A stretch of DNA of 64,000 nt from CAJQLB01 sp905479065 (lineage in GTDB: Bacteria; Bacteroidota; Bacteroidia; Flavobacteriales; Flavobacteriaceae), in NCBI GenBank assembly GCA_943846735.1, contig OX044364.1:2480001-2544000 (forward strand), in the 5' to 3' direction. The notes under the pieces are model-generated. The model was not told where the DNA came from and did no database searches. It worked only from the letters and a program-made list of their open reading frames with translations. Positions within the stretch are counted from its first letter, which is position 1, and the number at the start of each line of letters is the position of its first letter. The translations under genes were made by a program, and so were the position numbers. This document shows positions 26,669 through 35,927 of this stretch, in pieces.

Positions 26669-29600
26669 ATGAATCTAAGAGATTATTTTTTACTGATTAT
26701 CGTTATGCTGCCTTTTTACAGTGCCATAAATGCTCAGGGTTCGTCTTGTGCTAATGCTGAACCGTTTTGTGCAGGGGATGATACTTTAATTTTTCCAAAT
26801 TCTAATCGAAATATACCAGGTGCACGTCCTTTTGCTGAACCAGGAATCAATTACTCGTGTGCAACAGGGAATGGTCCAGCTAATGGAGGAGGATGGCCTT
26901 ATCCAGTTTGGTATTACTTAAGGATAGATCAAGATGGAGATCTCATATTTACAATCAGTCAAACTGTCAATTTTGATGGTACAGGAGGGACTTTAGATGT
27001 TGATTTTGTCGCTTGGGGTCCTTTTAATGATCCTAATGTGAATTGTACTGGGGATTTAACTCCTGCCAATAAGGTCGATTGCAGTTGGTCTGCAGCTGCC
27101 ACTGAAACTATGACAATTAATGGTGCTTTAGAGGGTGAAATATACCTAGTTATGATTTCAAATTATAGCGAAGACCCTGGTTTTATTTCAATGGAACAAA
27201 CAAATGCGAGTGCTGTTTCCGGTTCCACCGATTGTTCCATTGTTACTACAGATACCTATTGCGAGGGAGATCTTGTTGATTTAGATGGAACGACAACGGG
27301 TGCGTTTACCTATGAGTGGCTAAAAGATGGTGTCATGTTGCCAGAGACAGGCCCCATATTACAAGATGTGGGGGCTCCGAATGCTTCATACGCGTGTCTT
27401 GCTATAGATAATCTCGGGTCTATCATTGCGACCTACACATTTACTTTAATTTTTGAATCCCAACCCATTGCTAACCCTGTAAGTAACGTCGTGCTCTGTG
27501 ATGATGATAAAGATGGTGTTGTCGAATTTGATCTAGATACAAAAACTCCTGATATTATTGGCATACAGGATACAACTCAATTTACAGTATCCTACCATGC
27601 CACTCAGGCAGATGCGGATATTGGTGATAATCCTTTACCTTTCAATTACGACACCACCACCACAGCGGTCACGACATTTTATGCGAGAATAGAAAACAAT
27701 AATAGAGAGGCCTGTTATGATACAACTTCCTTCACAGTACAGGGTTTTTTTGTGACGGCAAATACCATACCTGATGCCCTTATTTGTGATGATAATAATG
27801 ATGGTTTTTGGGATATTAATTTATCAGATTATGATGCTACAATTCTTGGAACCCAAGATGCTACCAAGTATCATATTTCCTATCATTTATCTCCTGCAGA
27901 CGCCAGCAATGCTAATGCGCCTTTGAGCACGCTTTACACCAATAGCTCTAACCCACAAACCATTCATGTAAGAATTGAAAATATTGATAATGTGGCTTGT
28001 TATGACACGACCTCATTCATCATTGAAGTATTTGATTCGCCAGTGGCAAATATAGTTCCTGATCAATTTATTTGTGATGACAATAATGACGGCGTGTGGA
28101 GTTTTGATTTTAATCTGTTAGATAATACGGTACTTGGAGGGCAATTGGCAGCAGACTATGCTATAAGTTATCATAAAGAATTGGTAGGGGCAGAGAATGG
28201 AACCGATGCACTAGTATTCCCATACACCAATACCAATGAATTTGAAATCATATATGTTCGAATAGAAAATAAAAATAATATTTCGTGTTTCAGTACTACG
28301 CGTTTTGATTTAAAAGTCTTTAATACACCTGTTGCAAATATGCCCATATATGAGTTGTGTGATGATACTGATGATGGTGATGACACTAATGGTGTTGGGG
28401 TGACATTTGATCTATCTACTAAAATTACCGATGTGCTCGGTACTCAAAATCTAATTGACTATAATGTGACATTTTACAACACGCAAGCAGAAGCTAATAT
28501 CGGCGCTGTTGGCACAGATTTATCTGTTGTTGTCAATACACAGAATAATCAAGAGGTTGTTGCTAGAATAGAAAACAACTTGTTTAATGATTGTTTTGAT
28601 ACCGTATCGTTTGAATTAGTGGTAAATCCTTTACCTGTCATCACATCTGTTGTTGAATTAAAACAATGTGACGACGATATTGACGGAATTTCAATATTTA
28701 ATTTAACTGAGGCAAATTCATTAATATCAGTAGATAGTGCTAACGAATTATTTACTTTTTATGCAACAGAAGCAATGGCAGAATTGGGGCTTGTGACAGA
28801 TCAAATCATAAATGATACGGCGTATGTCAACCCAACTCCTTTAAATAGTACGGTTTTTGTGCGAATAGAGACACTCAACGGTTGTTATCGTACTGCTAAA
28901 ATTAATCTTGTTGTAGGAGCTACTCAAATTCCAGCAAGTTTCAATCTCAACTATGAAGTCTGTGATGACACCTTAGTTGACGGTGATAATAAAAACGGAA
29001 TTGCAACTTTTAATTTTTCTGATGCAACTGCACAAATCGAGGCTATTTTTCCTGTAGGGCAAAATATTTTTATCTCTTATTACACGAATTTAACAGACGC
29101 ATTAAGTGAGGTAAATGAAATAATCGACATTAGTAATCATCGTAATGAGACCTCTCCCAACAGTCAAGATATTTATGTGCGCGTAGACAGTGAAGATGTT
29201 AATGCGTGCCTAGGATTAGGAATACACGTTACACTAAATGTCATTGCTTTACCTGATGTAAATTCTATTGCAAACTATGTATTATGTAGTGATACAGACA
29301 CTGCTGATTTTCAATTAGAAACTATTGATTCAGATGTTATTGGTAGCCAAACAATGCCATTACTTGTAAGTTATCATTTAAGTCTGCAAGATGCTATTGA
29401 TAACAACAATCCTTTTGACAAGCTCAGTTATCTGAATATTTCAAACCCCGAAACTATTTATGTAAGATCACAATTTGATACAAATGGAAATGGTTTAGGA
29501 GATCTTGATGAGTGTGTGAATACAGAAATGTCATTTGATTTAGTTGTTAATAGGAATCCAATACTTTTTGAACCAGACGGTATCCGTATTTGTAGTAATC

Positions 29601-30925
29601 AAGTAGATACCTTGTATGATTTAACCACGCGAGAGGCACAAATAACAGGAGGAGATAACACCATTACATTGAGCTATTACGAGTCACTCGTTGATTTAAA
29701 TAATAATAATCCAATTCCAGATCCCTCAGCTTACACTAGTACAATACTAGATAAAGAAATCATAGTTCAAGGAACAGGTACTAATTTATGTACAACTGTT
29801 ACAACATTACAATTGACAACGATTTTGTATGCGTTAATAAACAAGAATCCATCGACTATAGAGGTATGTGAAATCGATAATGATGGTTTTGATGTTTTTG
29901 ACATTACACGCCGTGAAACCGAAATTTTAAATGGGCTTAACGTTGCAGATTTTACCTTTACGTACTATGAAGATGAGTTAGATGCGATTGCTGGTAACGC
30001 CAATAGCATTGCCAATCTTTTTAATTTTGAAAACACAGTCATTATTAGACAAACCATTTATGTTCGTGTTCTACCGGTTGCTAATGAATGTTTTATTGTG
30101 GTTCCTATCACTTTGGTTGTCAATCCTGTTCCTGAAATAGAAATTTTTGACAACTATGTGATTTGCCTGAATAACTTAGATGCTGTTATTTTTCCTGAAA
30201 ATGCAACGCTAGTTCCATATCCGCCAATCGATACAAAATTAGATAATATTGACTACACATTTCAATGGTATGCAGGTGCCGAAGCCGATGTAGTAGCAGA
30301 TCCAAATAGTGTCATTATAGCAGGTGCGACCTTAGCAACTTACATGCCAGATAGCGAAGGAATGTACACAGTGGTTGCAACCAACAAATTGACAGGTTGC
30401 ACAATTCTAGCAACAACTGAAGTTGAAAAATCGTACCCGCCAGAAAGTATTGGCGTTGAAGTGACTTCAGAATTGTTTTCTGGGAACAATGTATTGGAAG
30501 TAACAGTGGTTGGGAATGGGTCGTATGAATTTAATATAGATAATGGTCCGTGGCAATCATCTCCAATTTTAGAAAATGTCTCGGGTGGTAAACATACTGT
30601 TTATGTGAGAGATTTGTTTAATTGTAATGAGCTTAATGCTGTCAAGTTCGTTATAGATTATCCAAAGTTCTTCACACCCAATGATGACGGTTACAATGAC
30701 ACTTGGAACATTAAAGGCATTTATTCTCAGCCAGATGCTACTATTTTTATTTTTGATAGGTTTGGAAAATTATTAAAACAATTAAAGCCTGATGGCAATG
30801 GTTGGGATGGCACCTTTAATGGTCGAAAATTACCATCAGGTGATTATTGGTTCACTTTAGAATATGTGGAGCCGTTAGATGATATTAATCGGATTTTTAA
30901 ATCTCATTTCACCCTAAAGCGATAA
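26669..30925 (+). CDS. Large repeat surface protein with T9SS type-B (CHU_C) sorting domain
   Basis: A 1418-aa protein predicted to be exported and fixed on or released from the cell surface by the type IX secretion system. The signal peptide ends near INAQ, followed by the SSCANAEPFCAGDD module typical of such proteins. An Ig-like stretch runs to about 270. Nine repeats of roughly 95-105 residues follow, each opening with a Cys-Asp-rich loop such as CDDNNDG (starting near 274, 371, 467, 561, 665, 763, 871, 973 and 1065). Each continues with an FDL and FYARIEN-like strand pattern. The C-terminus (about 1330-1418, FFTPNDDGYNDTW, IFDRFGKLL, WDGTFNGRKLPSGDYW) is the gliding-motility-associated CHU_C domain. 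Probably an adhesin. Confidence 0.93.
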   Translation: MNLRDYFLLIIVMLPFYSAINAQGSSCANAEPFCAGDDTLIFPNSNRNIPGARPFAEPGINYSCATGNGPANGGGWPYPVWYYLRIDQDGDLIFTISQTVNFDGTGGTLDVDFVAWGPFNDPNVNCTGDLTPANKVDCSWSAAATETMTINGALEGEIYLVMISNYSEDPGFISMEQTNASAVSGSTDCSIVTTDTYCEGDLVDLDGTTTGAFTYEWLKDGVMLPETGPILQDVGAPNASYACLAIDNLGSIIATYTFTLIFESQPIANPVSNVVLCDDDKDGVVEFDLDTKTPDIIGIQDTTQFTVSYHATQADADIGDNPLPFNYDTTTTAVTTFYARIENNNREACYDTTSFTVQGFFVTANTIPDALICDDNNDGFWDINLSDYDATILGTQDATKYHISYHLSPADASNANAPLSTLYTNSSNPQTIHVRIENIDNVACYDTTSFIIEVFDSPVANIVPDQFICDDNNDGVWSFDFNLLDNTVLGGQLAADYAISYHKELVGAENGTDALVFPYTNTNEFEIIYVRIENKNNISCFSTTRFDLKVFNTPVANMPIYELCDDTDDGDDTNGVGVTFDLSTKITDVLGTQNLIDYNVTFYNTQAEANIGAVGTDLSVVVNTQNNQEVVARIENNLFNDCFDTVSFELVVNPLPVITSVVELKQCDDDIDGISIFNLTEANSLISVDSANELFTFYATEAMAELGLVTDQIINDTAYVNPTPLNSTVFVRIETLNGCYRTAKINLVVGATQIPASFNLNYEVCDDTLVDGDNKNGIATFNFSDATAQIEAIFPVGQNIFISYYTNLTDALSEVNEIIDISNHRNETSPNSQDIYVRVDSEDVNACLGLGIHVTLNVIALPDVNSIANYVLCSDTDTADFQLETIDSDVIGSQTMPLLVSYHLSLQDAIDNNNPFDKLSYLNISNPETIYVRSQFDTNGNGLGDLDECVNTEMSFDLVVNRNPILFEPDGIRICSNQVDTLYDLTTREAQITGGDNTITLSYYESLVDLNNNNPIPDPSAYTSTILDKEIIVQGTGTNLCTTVTTLQLTTILYALINKNPSTIEVCEIDNDGFDVFDITRRETEILNGLNVADFTFTYYEDELDAIAGNANSIANLFNFENTVIIRQTIYVRVLPVANECFIVVPITLVVNPVPEIEIFDNYVICLNNLDAVIFPENATLVPYPPIDTKLDNIDYTFQWYAGAEADVVADPNSVIIAGATLATYMPDSEGMYTVVATNKLTGCTILATTEVEKSYPPESIGVEVTSELFSGNNVLEVTVVGNGSYEFNIDNGPWQSSPILENVSGGKHTVYVRDLFNCNELNAVKFVIDYPKFFTPNDDGYNDTWNIKGIYSQPDATIFIFDRFGKLLKQLKPDGNGWDGTFNGRKLPSGDYWFTLEYVEPLDDINRIFKSHFTLKR

Positions 30926-31076
30926 GAAGGAGCAAGGCGATTTTTGCACTCAACATGGCTGAATTACCTTACAGGGATACTATTATCAAACAAGAGCAGT
31001 CTCAGTTGAAGAAAGCTACTTATAAAAAGCCTGTTAATAGATGCGTGTAGATAACTCTTTTAAACGGTGAGTTTCT

Positions 31077-32594
31077 TTAGAGAGTAATATTCAATGTTAA
31101 TGATATTAATGTATTATTTGTAACTAGTCGTGCAGTATCTGTTAGTCCAATATCATATAACTGATAATTTGTTGAACGCTCAGAATTTTCGTAAGCTAAA
31201 TCAAGAGATGTCCCACCAAAGTTGTAACCTATTCCAAAAGAATACCCTGTTACATCTCCATCAAATCTTTCATTTGTGTAAGGACTTTCCTCAATTTTAT
31301 AGCCGCCTCTAAAACTTAGCTGTTGGTGCCTAAATTCTCCGCCAATTTTATAAGAATTTGTAACTTTCAAATCATTGCTAATTTTCAAATTTTCTTGCAT
31401 AAAATAAGAATCTGTTTCAGGTTTAAATTTTATGTTGCTGTAATCCTTTCTCGAATAATCAAAACTTAAAATCCCCTTTTTTCCAAACACTAAAGCAGCA
31501 CTTCCCGTGAGTTTTCCTGGCGTCTGTAATTTATAATCCGGAAAAATATTGATGACTTGTGGGTTCAGGGAGGTAGTAATATTTGAGCCATTGTCATTTC
31601 TTTGAGTCGTCACATATTGGGTGGTCTCTTCACTTATCGTGTACCAAGTAGGGGAGTCATACGACATTCCAACTCTGAAGGTTTGATTTAATTTTATGAT
31701 CGTTCCCAGTTGAAATGAAAAACCCGATCCTACAGTGAGAAGATTATTCTCAAAACCCACATTTTGAATGAATGATCCAATATTCGAATTGGATTCACTG
31801 AGATAAGTAGAGCGTTCGTAATTTATAAAATGTGAATTGAGATTTAAACCTAAAAAGACTGTTTTATTATATTGAATTGCTGAATTCACAGTTAATTTTC
31901 CATTATATCCCAATGAAGAATAGGCATAATTTTGGTCAAAGGTTCCGGAAGCTATATTAGAAGTGTAAGCGGTATTACTGTCATCATTTGATTCAGGTTC
32001 CAGAATATAAGACTCGTAACCAAGAAAACCTTGTTGGTTGGCATACCCGAGGGTAGCACCAATATCACCGTAAGCATCTGATATAGTTTCTCCTTCAAAC
32101 GCCGAAATTTCGTCAAGCCTTAATCCTTGCGCATAATCAAGGAAATAACTGTCTATCGATTTTGAATTAGTCCCGGAAATTAAAAAGTTACTGTCTAAAT
32201 TTTGAGTGTGTTCATAAGACAAACCGAAGACAAATCGACCCCATTTTGATGCTGTATTGGTGTTGTTAAACACGAAAACAGCTCCAGCTTGATTTAAATC
32301 AAAATTTGTGTTAGATGTGGTTTGTTCAGTGCCAAAATAGGAGGTGCCTACATCACTATTGTAATTTGTAATTGAGAATGATGCATGGATATTGTTAAAA
32401 ATTGCAGCACCAGCAGGGTTTATGCTAATTGCAGAAAGATCACCACCAAGTGCTCCAAATGCTCCACTCATCCCTCTAAATCTAGCTGTTCCTTGAACCT
32501 CAGATGTTGCATAACGAAGTGCATCTGATATATTTTGACTCTCTATATTAGACATAGATGTGACACCTATGACTAGCAATAAAAACTTTTTCAT
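31077..32594 (-). CDS. Outer-membrane transporter of the OMPP1/FadL/TodX family
   Basis: A 505-aa outer-membrane beta-barrel. After a short signal peptide the plug-like N-terminus shows TSEVQGTARFRGMSGAFGALGGDLSAISINPAGAAIF, the FadL-family signature in Bacteroidota. Barrel strands follow to the terminal LISLTLNITL. E. coli FadL moves long-chain fatty acids, and flavobacterial members are often labelled hemin receptors without proof. The substrate is unknown. The low-complexity lipoprotein gene precedes it by 29 nt. Confidence 0.88.
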   Translation of the reverse strand: MKKFLLLVIGVTSMSNIESQNISDALRYATSEVQGTARFRGMSGAFGALGGDLSAISINPAGAAIFNNIHASFSITNYNSDVGTSYFGTEQTTSNTNFDLNQAGAVFVFNNTNTASKWGRFVFGLSYEHTQNLDSNFLISGTNSKSIDSYFLDYAQGLRLDEISAFEGETISDAYGDIGATLGYANQQGFLGYESYILEPESNDDSNTAYTSNIASGTFDQNYAYSSLGYNGKLTVNSAIQYNKTVFLGLNLNSHFINYERSTYLSESNSNIGSFIQNVGFENNLLTVGSGFSFQLGTIIKLNQTFRVGMSYDSPTWYTISEETTQYVTTQRNDNGSNITTSLNPQVINIFPDYKLQTPGKLTGSAALVFGKKGILSFDYSRKDYSNIKFKPETDSYFMQENLKISNDLKVTNSYKIGGEFRHQQLSFRGGYKIEESPYTNERFDGDVTGYSFGIGYNFGGTSLDLAYENSERSTNYQLYDIGLTDTARLVTNNTLISLTLNITL

Positions 32595-32623
32595 ATAATT
32601 TTTTTACTTGTAAACTTTAAAAA

Positions 32624-33721
32624 CTAATTATTCCCTTTTCTTGAAGAACTTTTACTTACACGAGAAGATGAACTAGACATACTACTTCGACTACTGTTAC
32701 TTCTACTCGAATTAGACCTTGATGCGTTGCTATTATAATTTGATCGACTACTATTTGACCTTGATACATTCCTAGATTGAGAACTATTTCTATTGGAACT
32801 TGGCCTTACGTTTCCTTTTGGCCTTGATCGTGAATTACTTAACTGTACGGAAGGTCGTGTTCTTTTAGAGGTGCTTTTATTACCCACCAATCTTGAGGTT
32901 TTATCATTATTAACAACCTTTCGGGTTCCTAAATTTGATTTGCTCACTGTTCTTCTGTTTACCTCGCTAGATATGGCTCCTCTTGATCTATTTGAACTAC
33001 CTACTGTCCTTCTTTGATTCATAGATGTTGCTGTTTCTCCTGTACGTGCAGCAGTTACTGTGCCGCGTCTTGTTCTATTGTATGATAGAGAGCGTCCTTG
33101 ATAGGCACTTTCATTATAGCCGTTGTAGTAACCGTTTCCGTAGTATGGACTGTTGTAATAACCTGCGTTCCAATAAGGACGGTTCCAGCCCCAGCCCCAG
33201 CCCCAGCCCCAGCCATAGTCGAGCCATAGCGGTCTATTCCAACCGTAGTAATTATTGAATCCGTATCCCCAAACATTACCATAGCCATAGCCGTTATTCC
33301 AACCCCAAGAAGTGTAATAAGGGTTATTCCACCAAATACTATTGAAGGAGTGGCCACCATAAACGTTAATTGTGATATCTGAATTGTTTCCGCCCCACCC
33401 AGCATAGCTTTCTCCATCGGCAGTATCATTTTCTTCATTATAATCACCCTCGTATGATTCTATATCCGTAAAAATCGCGTCCTCATCTTCTGCGTATAAT
33501 GCGTATTCCTCAGTTTTTTCCTTAAAATAGTTTTGATAATATTGATTATTAGTAGAGGACGGAGATTCTGACTTGATGACCGTTGCTTTTTTAGTATCAT
33601 TGTAAATACTGTCATTTTCATAACCTGCATATTCATATGAACCACAAGAGACGATACCCAGAGCTAAAGCAAGTGTAACAATAATTTGTGTTTTTGATTT
33701 TAAGATGTGGTTTAAATGCAT
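32624..33721 (-). CDS. Low-complexity lipoprotein (Trp/Gly/Tyr- and Ser/Arg-rich)
   Basis: A 365-aa protein with lipobox IVSC (Cys26). Residues about 70-110 are acidic. A Trp/Gly/Tyr/Asn-rich segment follows at about 120-205, including a run of Gly-Trp dipeptides (DYGWGWGWGWGWNRPYW). The C-terminal third is Ser/Arg/Asn-rich and basic. The Gly-Trp run is coded by five CCAGCC hexanucleotides (minus-strand GGCTGG, 33185-33214). Similar proteins stand beside proS in other Flavobacteriia and are sometimes given misleading names such as vitellogenin. No function is known. It is divergent from proS and upstream of the FadL-family gene. Confidence 0.78.
   Translation of the reverse strand: MHLNHILKSKTQIIVTLALALGIVSCGSYEYAGYENDSIYNDTKKATVIKSESPSSTNNQYYQNYFKEKTEEYALYAEDEDAIFTDIESYEGDYNEENDTADGESYAGWGGNNSDITINVYGGHSFNSIWWNNPYYTSWGWNNGYGYGNVWGYGFNNYYGWNRPLWLDYGWGWGWGWGWNRPYWNAGYYNSPYYGNGYYNGYNESAYQGRSLSYNRTRRGTVTAARTGETATSMNQRRTVGSSNRSRGAISSEVNRRTVSKSNLGTRKVVNNDKTSRLVGNKSTSKRTRPSVQLSNSRSRPKGNVRPSSNRNSSQSRNVSRSNSSRSNYNSNASRSNSSRSNSSRSSMSSSSSRVSKSSSRKGNN
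33185..33214. repeat. CCAGCC hexanucleotide tandem repeat
   Basis: Five perfect 6-bp units inside the low-complexity lipoprotein gene. They are GC-rich against an AT-rich background and encode alternating Gly-Trp. Copy-number change would keep the frame. Confidence 0.85.
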
Positions 33722-33821
33722 AACTCGAAATTTAAATTGTTGGACATTACAAAAATAGTTAGTTTTGTTGAACTATTTTATTATTTAACAGAATCACAAT
33801 TTTTGTGCCAAAATATAAAAC

Positions 33822-35300
33822 ATGAGTAAAAACCTTACCAGTAGAGATCAAGATTATTCAAAATGGTATAACGAACTTGTAGTAAAGGCTGATTTAGCCG
33901 AAAACTCTGCAGTAAGAGGTTGCATGGTTATCAAACCATATGGTTTTGCTATTTGGGAAAAAATGCAAGCTCAATTGGACATTATGTTCAAGGAGACAGG
34001 TCATCAAAATGCGTATTTTCCTCTTTTTGTTCCAAAAAGTTTGTTTGAAGCTGAAGAAAAAAATGCTGAAGGATTTGCGAAAGAATGTGCGGTTGTTACG
34101 CATTACAGATTGCAAAATGACACAGAAAATCCTGGTAAGCTTAGAGTAGATCCCAAAGCAAAGCTCGAAGAAGAATTGGTGGTTAGGCCAACAAGCGAGG
34201 CTATCATATGGAATACTTATAAAGGTTGGATTCAATCCTACAGAGATTTACCTTTATTAATTAATCAGTGGGCTAATGTTGTTCGATGGGAAATGAGAAC
34301 CCGTTTATTTTTGAGAACTGCTGAGTTTTTATGGCAAGAGGGTCATACGGCACATGAAACAAGAAAGGAGGCCATGAGTGAGGCAGAATTAATGAATAAT
34401 GTCTATGCTAAATTTGCTGAAAATTTTATGGCGATGCCTGTTGTTAAGGGTTTAAAAACAGAAAGTGAACGGTTTGCAGGAGCTGAAGAAACATTTTGTA
34501 TTGAAGGCCTTATGCAAGACGGAAAGGCCTTACAGGCTGGGACATCACATTTTTTAGGCCAAAATTTCGCAAAAGCATTTGATGTGAAATTCACAAATAG
34601 GGAAGGAAAACAAGATTACGTCTGGGCAACATCTTGGGGTGTGTCGACACGTCTGATGGGAGCTTTAATTATGACTCATTCTGACGATAAAGGATTAGTG
34701 CTACCACCAAAGTTAGCACCAAATCAAGTTGTCATTGTGCCAATATTTAAATCGGAAGAACAATTAGAAGAGATTTCTGAAGTTGTAGAGGGTATCGTTA
34801 ATGATTTAAAATCCCAGGGAGTATCAGTAAAATTTGACAATCGAACGACGTTTAGACCTGGCGCAAAATTCGCACAGCATGAATTGCAAGGCGTGCCCTT
34901 GCGTATTGCAATAGGTCCCAAAGATCTTGAAAACGGTACATTAGAACTCGCTAGACGTGATACGCTGACTAAAAGTATTGTGAAATTGAGTGAGATTGTC
35001 GCAACAGTCATTGACTCATTGGACCAAATTCAAAATGAACTTTTTCAAAAAGCATTAAAATACCGTGATAATCATATTACTGAAGTAAATGATTTTGATG
35101 AATTTAAGAAGATTTTAGAAACTAAGAATGGCTTTATTTCTGCACATTGGGATGGGTCTAGTGAAACTGAAAATAAAATTAAGGATATGACCAAGGCAAC
35201 TATTCGCTGTATACCCTTAGATAATAAGGTTGAGAACGGACGTTGCGTCTTGACTGGGCGTCCATCAACACAACGTGTTTTGTTCGCAAAAGCTTACTAA
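33822..35300 (+). CDS. proS: Prolyl-tRNA synthetase (archaeal/eukaryotic-type)
   Basis: A class II synthetase that charges tRNA-Pro, 492 aa, without the large editing insertion of the E. coli type. Motif 2 lies in NVVRWEMRTRLFLRTAEFLWQEGHTAH. Substrate-binding sequences include RPTSEAIIW and VWATSWGVSTRLMGALIMTHSD. The anticodon-binding domain follows (PIFKSEEQLEEISEVVEGI), then a Zn-type C-terminal domain ending in KAY. Divergent from the lipoprotein gene with a 100-nt gap. tRNA-Glu and rpsT follow. Confidence 0.97.
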   Translation: MSKNLTSRDQDYSKWYNELVVKADLAENSAVRGCMVIKPYGFAIWEKMQAQLDIMFKETGHQNAYFPLFVPKSLFEAEEKNAEGFAKECAVVTHYRLQNDTENPGKLRVDPKAKLEEELVVRPTSEAIIWNTYKGWIQSYRDLPLLINQWANVVRWEMRTRLFLRTAEFLWQEGHTAHETRKEAMSEAELMNNVYAKFAENFMAMPVVKGLKTESERFAGAEETFCIEGLMQDGKALQAGTSHFLGQNFAKAFDVKFTNREGKQDYVWATSWGVSTRLMGALIMTHSDDKGLVLPPKLAPNQVVIVPIFKSEEQLEEISEVVEGIVNDLKSQGVSVKFDNRTTFRPGAKFAQHELQGVPLRIAIGPKDLENGTLELARRDTLTKSIVKLSEIVATVIDSLDQIQNELFQKALKYRDNHITEVNDFDEFKKILETKNGFISAHWDGSSETENKIKDMTKATIRCIPLDNKVENGRCVLTGRPSTQRVLFAKAY

Positions 35301-35333
35301 AGACGAAAATTTTGCAAAAAAAACCTAAAGAAG

Positions 35334-35363
35334 TTGCAACTTTTAAAAAATGTTGTATTTTTG
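35334..35363 (+). promoter_or_regulatory. Promoter of tRNA-Glu (and rpsT)
   Basis: TTG (35334-35336), a 19-nt spacer and TATTTTTG (35356-35363) match the Bacteroidota promoter. The tRNA starts 86 nt after the box, leaving a leader to be processed. Confidence 0.75.
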
Positions 35364-35449
35364 CATCCGCAATGGAAACATTGTGAGTTTTTTGAAAATT
35401 TCACAACATTAAGTTTAAAACTTAATGAATTTTTAGAAAACAAACATAG

Positions 35450-35521
35450 GGCCCGTTCGTCTATCGGCTAGGACGCCAGGTTTTCATCCTGGTAAGAGGG
35501 GTTCGATTCCCCTACGGGCTA
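35450..35521 (+). tRNA. tRNA-Glu (anticodon TTC)
   Basis: Full cloverleaf: acceptor GGCCCGT / ACGGGCT, anticodon stem CCAGG / CCTGG with loop TTTTCAT (anticodon TTC at 35483-35485), and T arm with GGTTCGATTCC. The CCA end is not encoded. It lies between proS and rpsT on the same strand. Confidence 0.97.
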
Positions 35522-35546
35522 CAATTATAAAAACAATAAAAAACAA

Positions 35547-35801
35547 ATGGCAAATCATAAGTCATCGTTAAAAAGAATTAGAAGTAACGAAGCTAAAAGA
35601 CTGAGAAACAAATATCAGCACAAAACAACGCGTAATGCGATTAAAAGATTACGTGATACTGAAAAGAAAAAAGATGCTGAGAAACTTTTCCCTTCAGTGA
35701 CAGGTATGATTGATAAGTTGGCTAAGAACAACATCATTCACGCTAATAAAGCTGCTAATTTAAAGTCTGGTTTAGCTCAGCACGTTGCTTCTTTAAAGTA
35801 A
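35547..35801 (+). CDS. rpsT: 30S ribosomal protein S20
   Basis: A primary 16S-rRNA-binding protein of the small subunit, 84 aa, highly basic and helical. MANHKSSLKRIRSNEAKRLRNKYQ and the C-terminal NKAANLKSGLAQHVASL are diagnostic. It starts 25 nt after tRNA-Glu and probably shares its promoter. A strong hairpin terminator follows at 35816-35853. Confidence 0.98.
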   Translation: MANHKSSLKRIRSNEAKRLRNKYQHKTTRNAIKRLRDTEKKKDAEKLFPSVTGMIDKLAKNNIIHANKAANLKSGLAQHVASLK

Positions 35802-35815
35802 TTGAAGATAATTTC

Positions 35816-35853
35816 AAAAAAAAGACCTTTCATTGTGGAAGGTCTTTTTTTTT
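35816..35853 (+). terminator. rpsT terminator
   Basis: A stem of about 14 bp with core AAAGACCTT / AAGGTCTTT is flanked by A and T runs, 14 nt after rpsT. Confidence 0.9.
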
Positions 35854-35866
35854 GTATGTTATTAAT

Positions 35867-35910
35867 AAAATAAACAGCCTAGCATCATATGTTGCTAGGC
35901 TGTTTATTTT
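35867..35910 (-). terminator. rho terminator, perfect 18-bp hairpin
   Basis: The arms 35867-35884 and 35893-35910 (core AACAGCCTAGCA / TGCTAGGCTGTT) are perfectly complementary with an 8-nt loop. It lies 17 nt beyond the rho stop on the minus strand and could also back up the rpsT terminator. Confidence 0.85.
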
Positions 35911-35927
35911 AGAATAGATTTCTTTTC

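Noticed and set aside
33025..33447. Overlapping ORFs on both strands in the low-complexity lipoprotein gene
   Set aside because: They are shadows caused by the CCAGCC and Ser/Arg-codon repeats. The lipoprotein frame has a signal peptide and stop.
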